From the NCBI GenBank assembly GCA_030323885.1, contig CM059193.1:95410852-95474851 (forward strand): a stretch of 64,000 bases of DNA. The letters run 5' to 3'. Origin of the DNA: Branchipolynoe longqiensis. Lineage: Eukaryota; Annelida; Polychaeta; Phyllodocida; Polynoidae. Below, piece after piece: positions 24,286-34,472 of this stretch; positions within the stretch are counted from its first letter, which is position 1; the number at the start of each line of letters is the position of its first letter. The position numbers were made by a program, and so were the translations under genes. The notes below the pieces were generated by a model. That model searched no databases, was not told where the DNA came from, and was given only the letters and a program-made list of their open reading frames with translations.

Positions 24286-24412
24286 GCACACTTTGTACTA
24301 CTTTAGAAGGAGGAGGGGATGTGGTCTGGAAAAGTAGCACTCTTTGTACTACTTTAGAAGGAGGAGGGGATGTGGTCTGGAAAAGTAGCACTCTTTGTAC
24401 TAATTTAGAAGT
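24286..24412. repeat. 51-bp repeat, two and a half units
   Basis: AAAAGTAGCACTCTTTGTAC, then TACTTTAGAAGGAGGAGGGG and ATGTGGTCTGG, are repeated two and a half times almost without change. The near identity indicates a recent duplication. Confidence 0.95.
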
Positions 24413-24589
24413 GTCGTCTGCTCCTGGCTGCAGCCGGCGTTAGTGAGGCACTGAATGGGGTTTTAGACCCTAGTCACATCTGAGGCCACACCACCAACAC
24501 ATGCACAAACCTTACGATGGCGGGGGTATGTAATAGTATTAATAAGCAAACAGAAATACAGATGGCACCACCAGTTCATCAGTGCTGAT

Positions 24590-24770
24590 TAGCTTAGTGT
24601 CAGAATAATGTGACTGAGTGGGATATCGGCTCATGGTGCAGACAGCCTGCTTTCTCACTGAGACAACAGTATAGATTCACCATTAATATGCACTGTCACT
24701 AGTCCGGTACCTGTCCTTATATGACCTTAGATGTTGCTATGACGTAATATTCCAACAACGACTACCATAC
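24590..24770 (+). mobile_element. SINE family 1, 3' part
   Basis: GTCAGAATAATGTGACTGAG, GGTACCTGTCCTTATATGAC and TTAGATGTTGCTATGACGTA match the body and tail of family 1. The tRNA head is absent. Confidence 0.75.
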
Positions 24771-25374
24771 AGTACATGAGTACCGGTGTTATATATTTGC
24801 TGTTCATGTTCATATACTAGCGTGTACTATAACAGATACCAATCAAGTGTATGCAGACAGGTGACAACCATGTATTATGTTTACACTATTAGTCGTGGTG
24901 TGTCCTCCATGAATAAGATCATTAATGACTATAATGACTATAACTAAAATATCACTAATGAGCTAGGCCTCACTTGAGAAGAGTGCTAACGAGTACTTGT
25001 TGACAGGGTGAGCACAGTCAGATGTGGCCTTCGAGTGAGGATGAACCACATGAGAATTCCACACAGCGCCCACTGATTGCTAAGCCTCACCGCCTCAGTA
25101 GAACACCATCCGAGCCCAGTACTTATGGCAGGAAGCACTCATGTTGACATCAAGAACACGGAAGCGACTTGCACTGTCGCAGCTGTTGAACTGAGCGTGG
25201 GATAACTAGACGGAGTGTGAGGCCAAACAGACAGGATTATTTATAGAGTGCACAGCGACATGGGAATAGACATGTGAATGGAAGCGGAGATATCAGTGAG
25301 CGTGTTATCAGCATGTTGGGTATATATAATGCATTGTGCTGACGTGTCTGAGGTAGGACGAATGCTGCATAGTC

Positions 25375-25870
25375 AATGTACTGTCACTGTCATAATCAAT
25401 GTAGCAGTCTGAGGTAGGCCATTGAATGGACGGACATAGTCAATGTACTGGTAAGGTCATAGTCAATGTAACAACCATTTGTATTGTCAATCACACAGTC
25501 AATGGCATATTCAATGTAGCAACCAGATGTATTGTTAATCACATAGTCAATGTCATATTCAATGTAACTGCCAGATGCCTTGTCAATCACACAGTCAATA
25601 TCATATTCAATGTAACAACAAGATGTATTGTTAATCATATAGGGAATGGCATAGTCAATGTTCCATCACGGTCATAGTCAATGTAACAACCATATGTATT
25701 GTTAATCACATCGTCAATGGCATATTCAATATAACACCCAGATGTATTGTCAATCACATAGTTAATGTCATAATCAATGTAACAACCAGATGTATTGTTA
25801 ATCACATAGTCAATATCATAATCAAGATAACAACCATATGTATCATTAATCACATAGGCAATGCAATAGT
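25375..25870. repeat. 48-bp satellite, left arm
   Basis: Units of about 48 bp contain CAATGTAACAACCAGATGTA, TTGTTAATCACATAGTCAAT and GTCATATT. Long frames are open in both directions because the unit is a multiple of three. The array continues at 30715-30970 on the far side of YR element 1, which shows that the element inserted into it. Confidence 0.92.
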
Positions 25871-26103
25871 CGATGCGCGAAAAGGAAGACACAAGGCGGG
25901 AGTGGGAAAAGAGGCATTTAGTGGTGTGCCTCGGGAACATACAGGGAAATATACAGAGACAATGACAGTGAGAAATGCATAGGAATAAGTACAGAGGCAA
26001 GCTATGAAGAAGCTATGTGAGCTTAGTCGGGCGGCCCAGGGGAGGCCCGAGGAGGGAGTCCGGAGAGTTTATGTGAGGGGGGGCACCGAGGAGCCCTCTA
26101 CCA
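25871..26103 (-). repeat. B2 arm of split direct repeat, element 1
   Basis: About 233 bp beginning CGATGCGCGAAAAGGAAGAC on the plus strand, matching B1 at 26395-26626 with scattered differences (for example GGCATTTAGTGG against GGCGTTTATTGG). It contains the minus-strand AATAAA-type signal region and forms the element's 3' terminus against the 48-bp satellite. Confidence 0.93.
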
Positions 26104-26201
26104 CAGCTGAAAAAGAGAAGTGTGGGAGAGTTGGGTGGGTGGGTGGAGAGAAATGGCGGCGTGGAGGAGGCTGGGAAGGCGAATGGCTGAGGGAGGCCGG
26201 C

Positions 26202-26394
26202 GGGCGGCCTTATAAGGGAGCGGGGTGAGCAGTGGCAGGGGAGGCGTGAATGCGCAGGCATGGGGAGGGCGAGGGGAGAGAGGTGAGCAGCGGGCGTCAC
26301 ACGAGGCGCGAATGCTGCGCGACAACCGCCGGGCGGGGAGGGGGGGAGGGTCTCTTCCTCTCCACACATCAAACGTAATGCTTCGCATTACGAC
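26202..26394 (-). repeat. A2 arm of split direct repeat, element 1
   Basis: Matches A1 (30521-30714) from GGGCGGCCTTATAAGGGAGC to the terminal GCATTACGAC. It carries the same terminal hairpin CGTAATGC-TTC-GCATTACG at 26374-26392 and directly abuts B1. Confidence 0.93.
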
Positions 26395-26626
26395 CGATGC
26401 GCGAAAAGGAAGACACGAGGCGGGAGTGGGAAAAGAGGCGTTTATTGGTGCGCCTCGGGAACATACAGGGCAATATACAGAGACACTGACAGTGAGAAAT
26501 GCATAGGAATAAGTACAGAGGCAAGCTATGAAGAAGCTATGTGAGTCTAGTCGGGCGGCCCAGGGGAGGCCCAACGAGGGAGTCCGGAGAGTTTATTTGA
26601 GGGGGGGCGCCGAGGAGCCCTCCACC
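26395..26626 (-). repeat. B1 arm of split direct repeat, element 1
   Basis: Copy of B2 that includes the end of the recombinase ORF (stop near 26593). Its junction with A2 (GAC then CGATGCGCG) is the in-element version of the two outer termini, as expected if the element cycles through a closed circle. Confidence 0.92.
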
Positions 26627-27575
26627 AAAACGGAGGAGAGGGCTCGAGGCGCGCCCGAGGGGGCGAGGCGGGGCACGTAGGAGTGCACCGCCGCAGAGGT
26701 CCAGGTCCCCTGGGCCATGATGTCAGGAAGGGGCACCCCGGCGCGCTGGCAGGCTTGGGCGGCACCCCGGTGGAGGTTGTGGAGGGTGAAGTCCTCGGGC
26801 GCCGGGATGCCTTGGGCCTTGAGAGCGCCCCTCAGGAGTCCGGTGAGGGAGTGCGGGTCGAGGGGCCGGCCGGAGGGCATGAGGAAAGCCGGCGCGTCGG
26901 GGGGCGCCGGGTGCTGGGCGAGGGCTTGCTGCCAGGCCGAGACAGGGCAGAGAGTCGAACCGGGGATGGCAGGGATGAAGAGGGCGACCGCGCCCGAGGG
27001 TCCGGTGATGGTCTTGGAGCTGCGTATGATGAGCCGGAGGCCCCCGGGCGCGGGGCGGATGTCGGCGCGGGTGAGGGTGTGGGGGCCCCCCCACCCCTCG
27101 GGGCTCGGGGCCAGGAGGTTTGATTGGCAGAGCATCCCGAAGTACCCGAGGAGAAGGGCGGCCTGAGGGACGAGAGAGGCGCCGCCTGCTCGGGCGAGGT
27201 GGGCGATGGCGAGGGTCAGCTGGTGGGGCGTCAGGGGAGGGGCCTGGCGCGGGACGTGGGCGGAGGAGCGCTCGCCCCCCCGGCAGACGTCCCTGGCGAG
27301 GTGGGCGTCGAAGCCCGAGGTGAGGCCCCCCGCCCCCTCCACCCAGGACCGAGCCCCCGAGACGGCGTTTTTGACGGAGGCCGGGGCGAGGGCGCGGGCG
27401 AAGAGGGAGGCGGTGAAGGCAGCGACGTCGAAGGGCATGGGCGCGAGGGGATCCACGCCTCGGGCAACTGTGTAGGTTACGTAGTCCTCGGCCTGGCGGC
27501 GTCGATTCCTCCAGGTCGCCGGGGCGAGGGCTGCAAGGTGGAGGCGAGCGACGTCGGCGATCTCGGAGGAGGGGT
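26593..27575 (-). pseudogene. tyrosine recombinase of element 1, active-site residues lost
   Basis: A 287-residue frame from an internal ATG at 27456; the same frame stays open upstream to about 27575 (ATWRNRRRQAEDYVTY), so the true N-terminal core-binding domain is longer. The catalytic domain aligns well with the recombinase of element 2: LLLGYFGMLCQSNLL, RSSKT, FTLHNLHRGAAQACQRAG and AQGTWTSAAVHSY. The nucleophile Tyr260 and Lys149 remain. The first catalytic Arg is Cys110, and the Arg of the HxxR box is His229. Both changes fit C-to-T or G-to-A decay at CpG (CGC to TGC and CGC to CAC). Family activity: site-specific strand exchange that integrates the DNA copy. This copy is predicted inactive. 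Confidence 0.9.
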
Positions 27576-27578
27576 ATC

Positions 27579-29210
27579 CTAGAGACCGGGGCAGAAAGGG
27601 AAGGAGTCATGAGATGCGTCGGCGGGGAGGAGCCCGAGGCGGGCCACCTCGGTCCGGGCCGTGACCGCCCAGGGGCCGGCGAGGTGGGCGCGGCTGAGGG
27701 CGTCGGCGAGGAGGAGGTCAGCCCCGGGCTTGTGGGTGATCTGAAGCTGGAAGGAACCGGAGGCCGCCAGTAACCAGAGCTCCTGCGCGCAGGTCCCGAG
27801 GGTGGGGTCTCGGGCGCGTCCCGACTCGAGGGCGGTGGCGGATGCCATGTTGTCTGTGTAGACAACCACCGTCGCTCCCACAATATCCTCCGGGAGGAGA
27901 TAGTGGAGGGCGACGACAAGGTTGACCGCCTCGAGTTCATGGATGGAGGGGAAGCACGCCCGGAACGCCGTGGAGTACCCTCGGGCGTAGTAGTGCGTGG
28001 GGGAGTGGGCCCCCCCGCCCGTCAGGCAGGAGTCGCACCCGATCACCCAGCGGCGGCCCTCCGGGGCCCGGAGGAGGTAGATGCCGTTGGAGATTCGTCC
28101 GTAGGCGGCGAACCACCTCAAGTCCCGGAGGGCGTCTTCGGGGAGGGTGATGGAGGCGATGCCGAAGCAGCTGCACAGCGCCCCGAGGAGCCGGGCCATG
28201 AACTTCCGGCCGGGGAGCACGCAGCTGCTGACGTGGTTGAGGCAGCCCAGGAGACTTTGCAGCTCCCGTTTCCCGAGGGTGGGGCGGGCGATGCGAGCGT
28301 CGCAGTCGTCGATGAGGGCCTGGATCTTGGCCGAGGGCAGCTGTGAGGGCGAGGAAGGCATCGAAGGCCTGGCAGGCCCTCAGGTAGGAGCCCTCGCACC
28401 CGATGAAATCGTCAACGTAGACGAGGGCATGGAAGCCCTCGCGCCGGATGATCCAGGCCACTGCAGCGGTGACGCGGTCGCAGGCCGCGCCCGAAGAGCG
28501 GCAGCCGAAGGGGAGGGCGAGGTCGATATAGGTCTCGCCGTCGAGGCAGATGCCGAAGAGGGGGCAGGAGAGGGGGTCGGCACAGAGCTGGCGGTAGGCC
28601 CGGGAGATATCGGCCGACCAGACGTAGGCCCCGGAGCCCTGGTCGATGAGGCGGTGGCCTACGTCGGCAATGGAGGGGAGGGTGTATGCGTGGGGTTCCC
28701 CGAGGAACTCGCGCCGGGGGATGCCCGAGTTCACGCTCGACCCCCGGGGGTAGGAGAGGTCGACGATGACCCGCCTCTTGCCCGAGTCGGACTTGGGGCG
28801 GGTCATCATGGGGGAGACCTGCGTCCAGGGGGTAAAGGGGGGGATGGTGAAGGGGCCGATGAGGGCGCCGAGGGCCAGCTCCGTGTCGACGAACTCTCGG
28901 ATGTGAGGGAGGTTCTCGGGGGGCTCACGGTGGTTGGAGAATGAAGGGCGGGGGAGGGTAGAGGCGGAGTAGTTGGCAGGGAAACCAAACTCGAGGAGGT
29001 CGAGGACGGCGGGGTCAGGGTAGTCGCGGAGGCGGGCATCCCAGGCGGGTATGTGGAGGCCTGAGGGGAGGGGGATGCGGGCGGCCAAAAGATTGGGGAG
29101 GCCCGCTTCCCAGAGGGTGGTGTAGGTGTGGTTAAATGCGGGGTACCGGGCCCACGCCTCGCCGGAGGTGTGGGGCCAGGTGGAGAGGAGGGTGGGGCGG
29201 TACTGGGAGG
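27579..29210 (-). pseudogene. RT-RNase H of element 1, with internal deletion and frameshift
   Basis: The upstream frame (open from about 29210, through 29088) has IPAWDARLRDYPDPAVLD, WTQVSPMMTRPK, VIVDLSYPRG, VWSADISRAYRQL (motif A) and the catalytic VYVDDFIG box. Near 28340-28360 it passes into a second frame, ending at 27579, that starts at the RT connection (LPSAKIQALIDDC) and carries RNase H: VIGCDS, HELEAVNLV, VYTDNMASA and LLADALSRAH, with the four acidic positions D-E-D-D. Comparison with element 2 shows about 33 residues missing at the switch, so a deletion of roughly 100 bp caused the frameshift. It would copy element RNA to DNA if intact. Confidence 0.9.
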
Positions 29211-29801
29211 GGGTAGGGCTGCAGGAGGGGGCGGCGGGCAGGGTAGCCTGAAGGTGAGGGTTGATGACGTCGAGGGTGGGCTCGTCGAGGGTAGGGGCGG
29301 GGGCGGTGGCGGGGGTGTGGCGGGAGGGAGAGGAGGTGCGGTGGGGGCGGGAGAGGGGGGCAGCAAAATCCTGCCGGGTGTGGGGTTCAGGGGGGAGTGG
29401 GCGGACCGGGTCGGGTTCGGGGTCGGGGGGGCAAAGGAAGGCGGTGTCGCCAGCGGTGAGGTAGAGGTCGGGGTCGAGGGTGCTGGTGGACAGCCGGTGT
29501 AGGGAGGCGATGGGAGCCTTATGGGCGATGGGAGCCTTATGGTCGGGAGTAGGGTCCCGGGCTGTGGCAGCGGTGCTGGCGGGAGCGGTGCTGAGGTGGC
29601 GGGCAGGCCGCGCCTCGGGGGAGCTGGTGGTGCTCCAGTTGATCCGGCGGTTGCCCGGCTGGATCGGTCCGAGGAGGGGCGGCGGGCCGGGGCGGGTGGC
29701 GGTGACACGGGGGGTGGGTGGGCTGTAGGTGTCGGCGGTGCTGGGTGCAGCAGTAGTGGGCCGGTTAGAGGCCTCCGGGCCGGCCGGGGGGCGCCGGCGG
29801 A

Positions 29802-30692
29802 TTAAAAATCCGCCGAGGTGGCAGGCATCGGGCGCTCACGGGTCCGCTTGGCCATGCACACATCCTCGCTGTGCATGGTCAAGACTTTGCGCACGTTTGA
29901 ACAGTATGCGCAGGTATGGCATTGCCTGGCGCTCCCCTGGCCGTGGACCTCCCCCGTGGCAGCTTGGGTGCAGGAGTTGGGGTCCCGGTTCCAGGCGTTA
30001 CAGGGGGCCCCGTGGAGGTCCCTGCTGTAGGGGAGCCGGGTGTCGGCCTGGGAGCGGGTCTGTTGGCGGGTTCTGGCTGGGTCTGCTGCGCGGGCGGGGG
30101 CTGTAGAGGGCTGGTGGGCGGGCGTGGTGAGGGAGTCCACCCTGACCATGTTAAGGGCCACGGGGTCGTGCCACCCTTGGGGGAGCCTCCCGTCCGTGAT
30201 CCATGAGAAGATGGTCTCCGAGTACCGGCGGACGGTCGGCCATGGGTGGACGAGGTTGTCCCTCAGGATGGTGAGGTGGTGATGGTGGAGGCCCTGGAGA
30301 GAGTGGGGCGGGAAGGCCGGGTGGTTGACCAGGGTGAGGAGGGCGAGGAGGTACTCGTCCTTGGTGGCCTCACCTAGTTTCACCGGCTTCCGCCCCGCCC
30401 CCCTCTCCACCAGGTCGGAGGGAAAGACGTAATCTGAGGGGATACCTCGGCGCCGGACGGTGTGCTGCGCCTCGGCGGAGGCCAGGATCTTGCGGACTGC
30501 GTCGGCCGCGGATGCTGGACGGGCGGCCTTATAAGGGAGCGGGGTGAGCAGTGGCAGGGGAGGCGTGAATGCGCAGGCGGGGGGAGGGCGAGGGGAGAGA
30601 GGTGAGCAGCGGGCGTCGCGCGAGGCGCGAATGCTGCGCGACAACCATCGGGCGGGGAGGGGGGGGAGGGTCTCTTCCTCTCCACGCATCAA
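29802..30692 (-). CDS. gag-like protein of element 1
   Basis: A 296-residue frame. The listed ATG lies inside repeat A1, so the N-terminus is uncertain, and no strong alternative start is seen before residue 182. A helical region (KDEYLLALLTLVNHPAF, then WPTVRRYSETIFSWITDGRL) matches WPTCRRWSERVFQLADNGRL of element 2. Near the C-terminus there is a Cys/His module: C231, C241, H250, H259, C261, C264, H274, C279. The last six positions have exactly the same spacing as in element 2. It is probably a zinc-binding nucleic-acid or capsid-type protein. The function is inferred from position and the metal-ligand pattern only. The frame is intact even though the rest of the element is decayed. Confidence 0.75.
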   Translation of the reverse strand: MMRGEEETLPPLPARWLSRSIRASRDARCSPLSPRPPPACAFTPPLPLLTPLPYKAARPASAADAVRKILASAEAQHTVRRRGIPSDYVFPSDLVERGAGRKPVKLGEATKDEYLLALLTLVNHPAFPPHSLQGLHHHHLTILRDNLVHPWPTVRRYSETIFSWITDGRLPQGWHDPVALNMVRVDSLTTPAHQPSTAPARAADPARTRQQTRSQADTRLPYSRDLHGAPCNAWNRDPNSCTQAATGEVHGQGSARQCHTCAYCSNVRKVLTMHSEDVCMAKRTRERPMPATSADF

Positions 30693-30714
30693 ACGTAATG
30701 CTTCGCATTACGAC
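30521..30714 (-). repeat. A1 arm of split direct repeat, element 1
   Basis: Forms the 5' terminus on the minus strand. A palindrome CGTAATGC-TTC-GCATTACG (30694-30712) lies 2 bp inside the end. CCCTTATAAGG at the inner edge (minus strand) resembles a TATA box, but it is duplicated in A2 and its promoter role is only a guess. Confidence 0.93.
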
Positions 30715-30970
30715 CAATGCAACAACCATATGTATTGTCAATCACATAGTCAATGTCATAGTCAATGCAATGTCACTGTCATAGTCAATGTAATAACCAG
30801 TTGTATTGCCAATCACATAGTCAATGTCATAGTCAATGCACTGGCACTGTCAATGCAACACCAATATGTATTGTCAATGTTATGGTCAATGTCATGGTCA
30901 ACAACATAGTCAATGACATAGTTGAAAGGATAAGCAATGTATACTCAATGTATAAATAGTCAATGCCACA
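30715..30970. repeat. 48-bp satellite, right arm
   Basis: Starts CAATGCAACAACCATATGTA and continues with CACATAGTCAATGTCATAGT units, the same family as 25375-25870. Joining base 25870 to base 30715 restores an ordinary unit (ATAGT then CAATGCAACAACC), with no base duplicated or lost. Confidence 0.9.
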
Positions 30971-31124
30971 GGAAATGCTCTTGTCAATGGTCACATCAGA
31001 GGCAGTGTTTTTGGATGTCATGGTCAATTTCATAGTCAACGTTGTATTCCACCACACTTGCAATGTACGTCTAATGTAGTCCATGCATAACCAATACACA
31101 GCCAATGCTACTGGGAACAGCCAG

Positions 31125-31300
31125 AGCATAATGGCCGAATGAGGTGAAAAGCATCTTCCGATATGACAGGTCATGGGATTCGAACACATGGGGTTCAAGC
31201 TCTAACTGAGGAAAACTAATGACATACAAAGTTATACTTGTGTCAAGCTAATCTGGTACTAGGCATTATTAGGATAAGGCAATAAGCAGATTAATTGTTT
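31125..31300 (+). mobile_element. SINE family 1, 5' part
   Basis: AATGGCCGAATGAGG (A-box) and GGTCATGGGATTCGAACACA (B-box) are followed by AAACTAATGACATACAAAG, ACTAGGCATTATTAGGATAA and GGCAATAAGCAG. The body beyond is missing. Confidence 0.7.
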
Positions 31301-31659
31301 GCGATTGAAATTGTCTCTGTTTATTCAACGAATGGAACAAAGGAAATTGATAATAAAAAAGGCTAAGTTCAAGTAACATTGGAGATGATCTTTGATGTTG
31401 CTAGTACTTCAAACCCCAATCACCCAGCCACTCAGCTGCATAATTACCACTTCATCAATTCTGGTTGAGGTTTTATGTCATGCTAGTCCACCGTACTTCT
31501 CACATAAGGCTGCTCTTTTTTGTCCCCTCTTAATCCTTTGCTTATTTAATCCAAATCAACGCCTTTTATTTGTGGTTTTTGTGTGTTACATTCGTTGATT
31601 AAGCAGAAGAAACTTCAATCGCGGACAATTGGTCTTCAGCATTCCGCTGCTCCTTTCCC

Positions 31660-31830
31660 TCTCCTAGTAATACCAAGCTCCAGGCTAGGTAGCGACAACT
31701 CTCAATGTTTAAGTCATCCGTTTGATTCAACCAGTTCAAACTCACGGGTTCGAATCCCACGATCTACCAAAACGGGAGACGGATGCTCAACTCATTCCAC
31801 CATCCCGTCTGGTCATTGCTGTTGTAGAAT
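31660..31830 (-). mobile_element. SINE family 1, 5' part, reverse
   Basis: TAGTAATACCAAGCTCCAGG, then CACGGGTTCGAATCCCAC (reverse B-box) and CATTCCACCATCCCGTCTGG (reverse A-box region). A second weaker B-box-like piece, AGGGTTCGAACCGGGG, lies at 31889 with a matching head end near 31950. Confidence 0.7.
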
Positions 31831-32179
31831 TTAAGTAAACAAAAAGAAAAAAAACATAAATTTGCAAGTAGGTATTTTAACTTGGCCAGGGTTCGAACCG
31901 GGGCTCGAATCTCACAAGGTGACAAATGTAAAGCGACCCGTCAACTCATTCTGCCACTTCAGTAGCTCTGTAGTTTCAAGTCGGTGGGTGTATGTGTGGC
32001 ATTAGTGAAGCAGTGTATGCCGGGATGGGTGTGAGAGTGGATCACGTGACTTAACGAGACGCAACGTTGCCTTTACACCCCGCCAGGTGGTCACGGCGTC
32101 CATGCACGCCCGGTGCTAAATGCAGAGAGATCCTGATGCTACATATTAACTATATTGTCATTGAAACAACTATGCATCT

Positions 32180-32435
32180 ACCACATAATAATGACGAATA
32201 TAATGACGAATGTAATGACGGATATAATGACAGATATAATGGCGGATATGATAACGGATATAACAACGGATATAATGACGGATATAGTGAACGGATATAA
32301 TGACAGATATGATGCCAAATATCTTTACGAATATAATTACGAATATAATGACGAATATAATGACGCATATAAATGATGAATGACACATATAATGACGAAT
32401 GTAATGACGAATATAATGACGAATATAATTATATA
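32180..32435. repeat. 12-bp array (GACGAATATAAT)
   Basis: About 20 units of GACGAATATAAT/GACGGATATAAT with variants, ending in a short AT-rich TATATATATA run. Open frames on both strands result from the 12-bp period. Confidence 0.93.
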
Positions 32436-32851
32436 TATATACTTCAAATAAGTCCCGGCGCCGGGTGGCCTGGAGTCCCGGCGGCGGGAAGCCGGGATCT
32501 GAATGGGTGGCCTCCTAACCTGTTGTAAAATGGATGAAGCTCGAATCTGTGGTTGTGCAGGCAGGCTATAGTGAAATCAATACAGACAACGAGAAAGGAA
32601 GAGTATAAAGTGTAAAGGAAGAGAGAGAGTCAAGCCCTCTGGTTTATTATTTATATCATTACATGGGTTCATTGTAGAGTATCACCCCACCCCTTTCCCC
32701 CAATGGGAAATAAGCATTCTTGGCCCTACTAATGGGGATCCAGCATTCCTGGTCCCCATGGCTACCAGTAGTCTGCCCAGCACCACCAAGCTGTATGGCC
32801 CCATGGCCACCACCAACCTTGACCCTGGGTGTGGTGATCCTACCCAGCAGT

Positions 32852-33600
32852 GGGGCCGTATGCACCAAGTTGTGCTAGCCTTAACCGGAGCTAGGCGCTA
32901 GCTCCGGTCAGCTCGCACCGGGTACCGGGGGTTCCCCGAAAGATGTAAAGTGGTATGCACCAATGTCTTAGCCGGGGCGGATAGCTGACCGTGAGTTTAT
33001 TTATAGATTTGGGAATTCCCTCCAGTCAACAATATGAATAATGTCGCCAATGCAGTGCGAGCATTAATAAGGGTTCGATTTTATGGTTAATTTGATAAGA
33101 TTTCACTTGTGGCGTATGTAATTATGTTAAATATGACAGCATTGAATAGATTTTGGCATAATATATTGCCGTCGATTCGGCGGCAGCGGCGGCGGTGGCG
33201 GCCATTTTTAGTTGACGTTGGCCAGTATGTATATCGACGTCGCTGCAGAGGCGGCGATTTGTTTACTTTACATTCGTCGATTCGAAAATATTAATATCGC
33301 CGCTGCTATGGCAGCAGCGTTAATATCGCTTCTCATTTAGGGTTAAACTGATAAGATTTAACTTATTGCGTATGTAATTCTGTTAAATATGACAGCATTG
33401 AATAGATTGAGAGCCACACACGCACACTAACTGCCCCGGCTAGCAGTTAAACCCGATTTGATAATGGTTTAGCTTAGCATAGGCTACGGTCCGCGGTTAG
33501 CGCTGGCACTGATTGATGCATACAGATTTTCCACCGTTAGACATGTGGAGCTATCCAAACTGCGGTTAAGGCCCTAACTCCGATTGGTGCATATGGCCCC
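32852..33600. mobile_element. MITE family A, 749 bp
   Basis: Left GGGGCCGTATGCACCAA and right (reverse complement) GGGGCCATATGCACCAATCGG. The interior has CGGCGGCAGCGGCGGCGG near 33177, TTAGGGTTAA and GAATAGATT blocks in the opposite orientation to the copy at 18134-18882. The length is identical, 749 bp. No ORF for a transposase. Confidence 0.82.
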
Positions 33601-34015
33601 AGAGTGGGAGTGGGTAGGCCCTGAGTGCCCTTACACACAACCCTACCAGCACCACTATGTCTATTTACATCCCACTCAGGCACCACCAGCACTTACATAT
33701 ATATATATACATACATGCGCTTGGTCACGTACACCTGTTTAGTAATAGAACATTTGCAGTAACAGGTTCTGCCCTCCTGCCACCTCCCCCTTCCCTCTTC
33801 CTTTCTCTTTGTCTGTATTGTTTTCCTCATAGCCTACGTACACAGCCACATATCCGAGCATTAGATTCTACACTATGTCGGATTCTGGGTTTGCGCTTAA
33901 AACTAGACAGAAATAAGACCACTTTATACATTCCCGAGCTACATTTTGGTCAAACCTAACGTTTACTGCTAGCTACCTGCTGGTGTTGGCGGGTTGGTGT
34001 TATGACATCCTCAGA

Positions 34016-34312
34016 GGGATCAATGAGGTCTATGGCTGGTTGGTTGTTGGAAGTGTACGTCCTGGCAACATCTACGGTCATATCAATATGGGTACTGAGT
34101 TGTGACAGTGCCCACTCCAAATATCCCACTGAGTCACATTATCCTGACACTGAGCTAACCAGTCCTTGCCCTATCCTAATAATGCTGTGCGCCAATCTAT
34201 GAAGTGACAAGTATCAATTTGATAAATCATTGCTTTGACTCGACTGAGATTCGAACTCCTGATCTCCCGCACTGGATGTCTGCGCTCTACCGATTCGGCC
34301 ACCTCGCATTCC
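34016..34312 (-). mobile_element. SINE family 1, internally deleted, reverse
   Basis: TTGGTTGTTGGAAGTGTACG, CTGGCAACATCTACGGTCAT, GTCACATTATCCTGACACTG, GAAGTGACAAGTATCAATTT, then reverse B-box GAGATTCGAACTCCTGATC and reverse A-box GATTCGGCCACCTCGC. The middle segment (GGTGACTTTATAGTGCTGCC) is deleted. Confidence 0.85.
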
Positions 34313-34472
34313 AAATTGTGATGTTTCTTTTTAGTAAATTGACCTAGTATTTGTGTTATGTAGCAGTGTATTTTTCTTGATGCATCAGCATCTACGTTGA
34401 ATATGTAGGACGGATCCGAGATTGGTGTTTGAGTTTCGGAAATAGGATGCTTTCATCTGAGGATGCAATTCA

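Larger units (their letters stand above)
25871..30714 (-). mobile_element. YR retrotransposon element 1 (Ngaro/PAT-like), GC-rich, decayed
   Basis: On the minus strand the order is A1 (30714-30521), gag-like ORF, RT-RNase H, tyrosine recombinase, B1 (26626-26395), A2 (26394-26202), a 98-bp spacer and B2 (26103-25871). This A1-ORFs-B1-A2-B2 arrangement is the split direct repeat known from PAT and Ngaro elements. There is no DNA methyltransferase domain between RNase H and recombinase, which favours Ngaro-like. Base composition is strikingly GC-rich against AT-rich surroundings. The insertion lacks a target duplication. The RT has an internal deletion and the recombinase has lost catalytic residues, so this copy is not autonomous. 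Confidence 0.93.

Noticed and set aside
26683..29728. Plus-strand ORFs of 80-265 residues across YR element 1
   Set aside because: Antisense shadows of the GC-rich minus-strand RT and recombinase genes; composition is Gly/Arg/Glu-rich with no domains.
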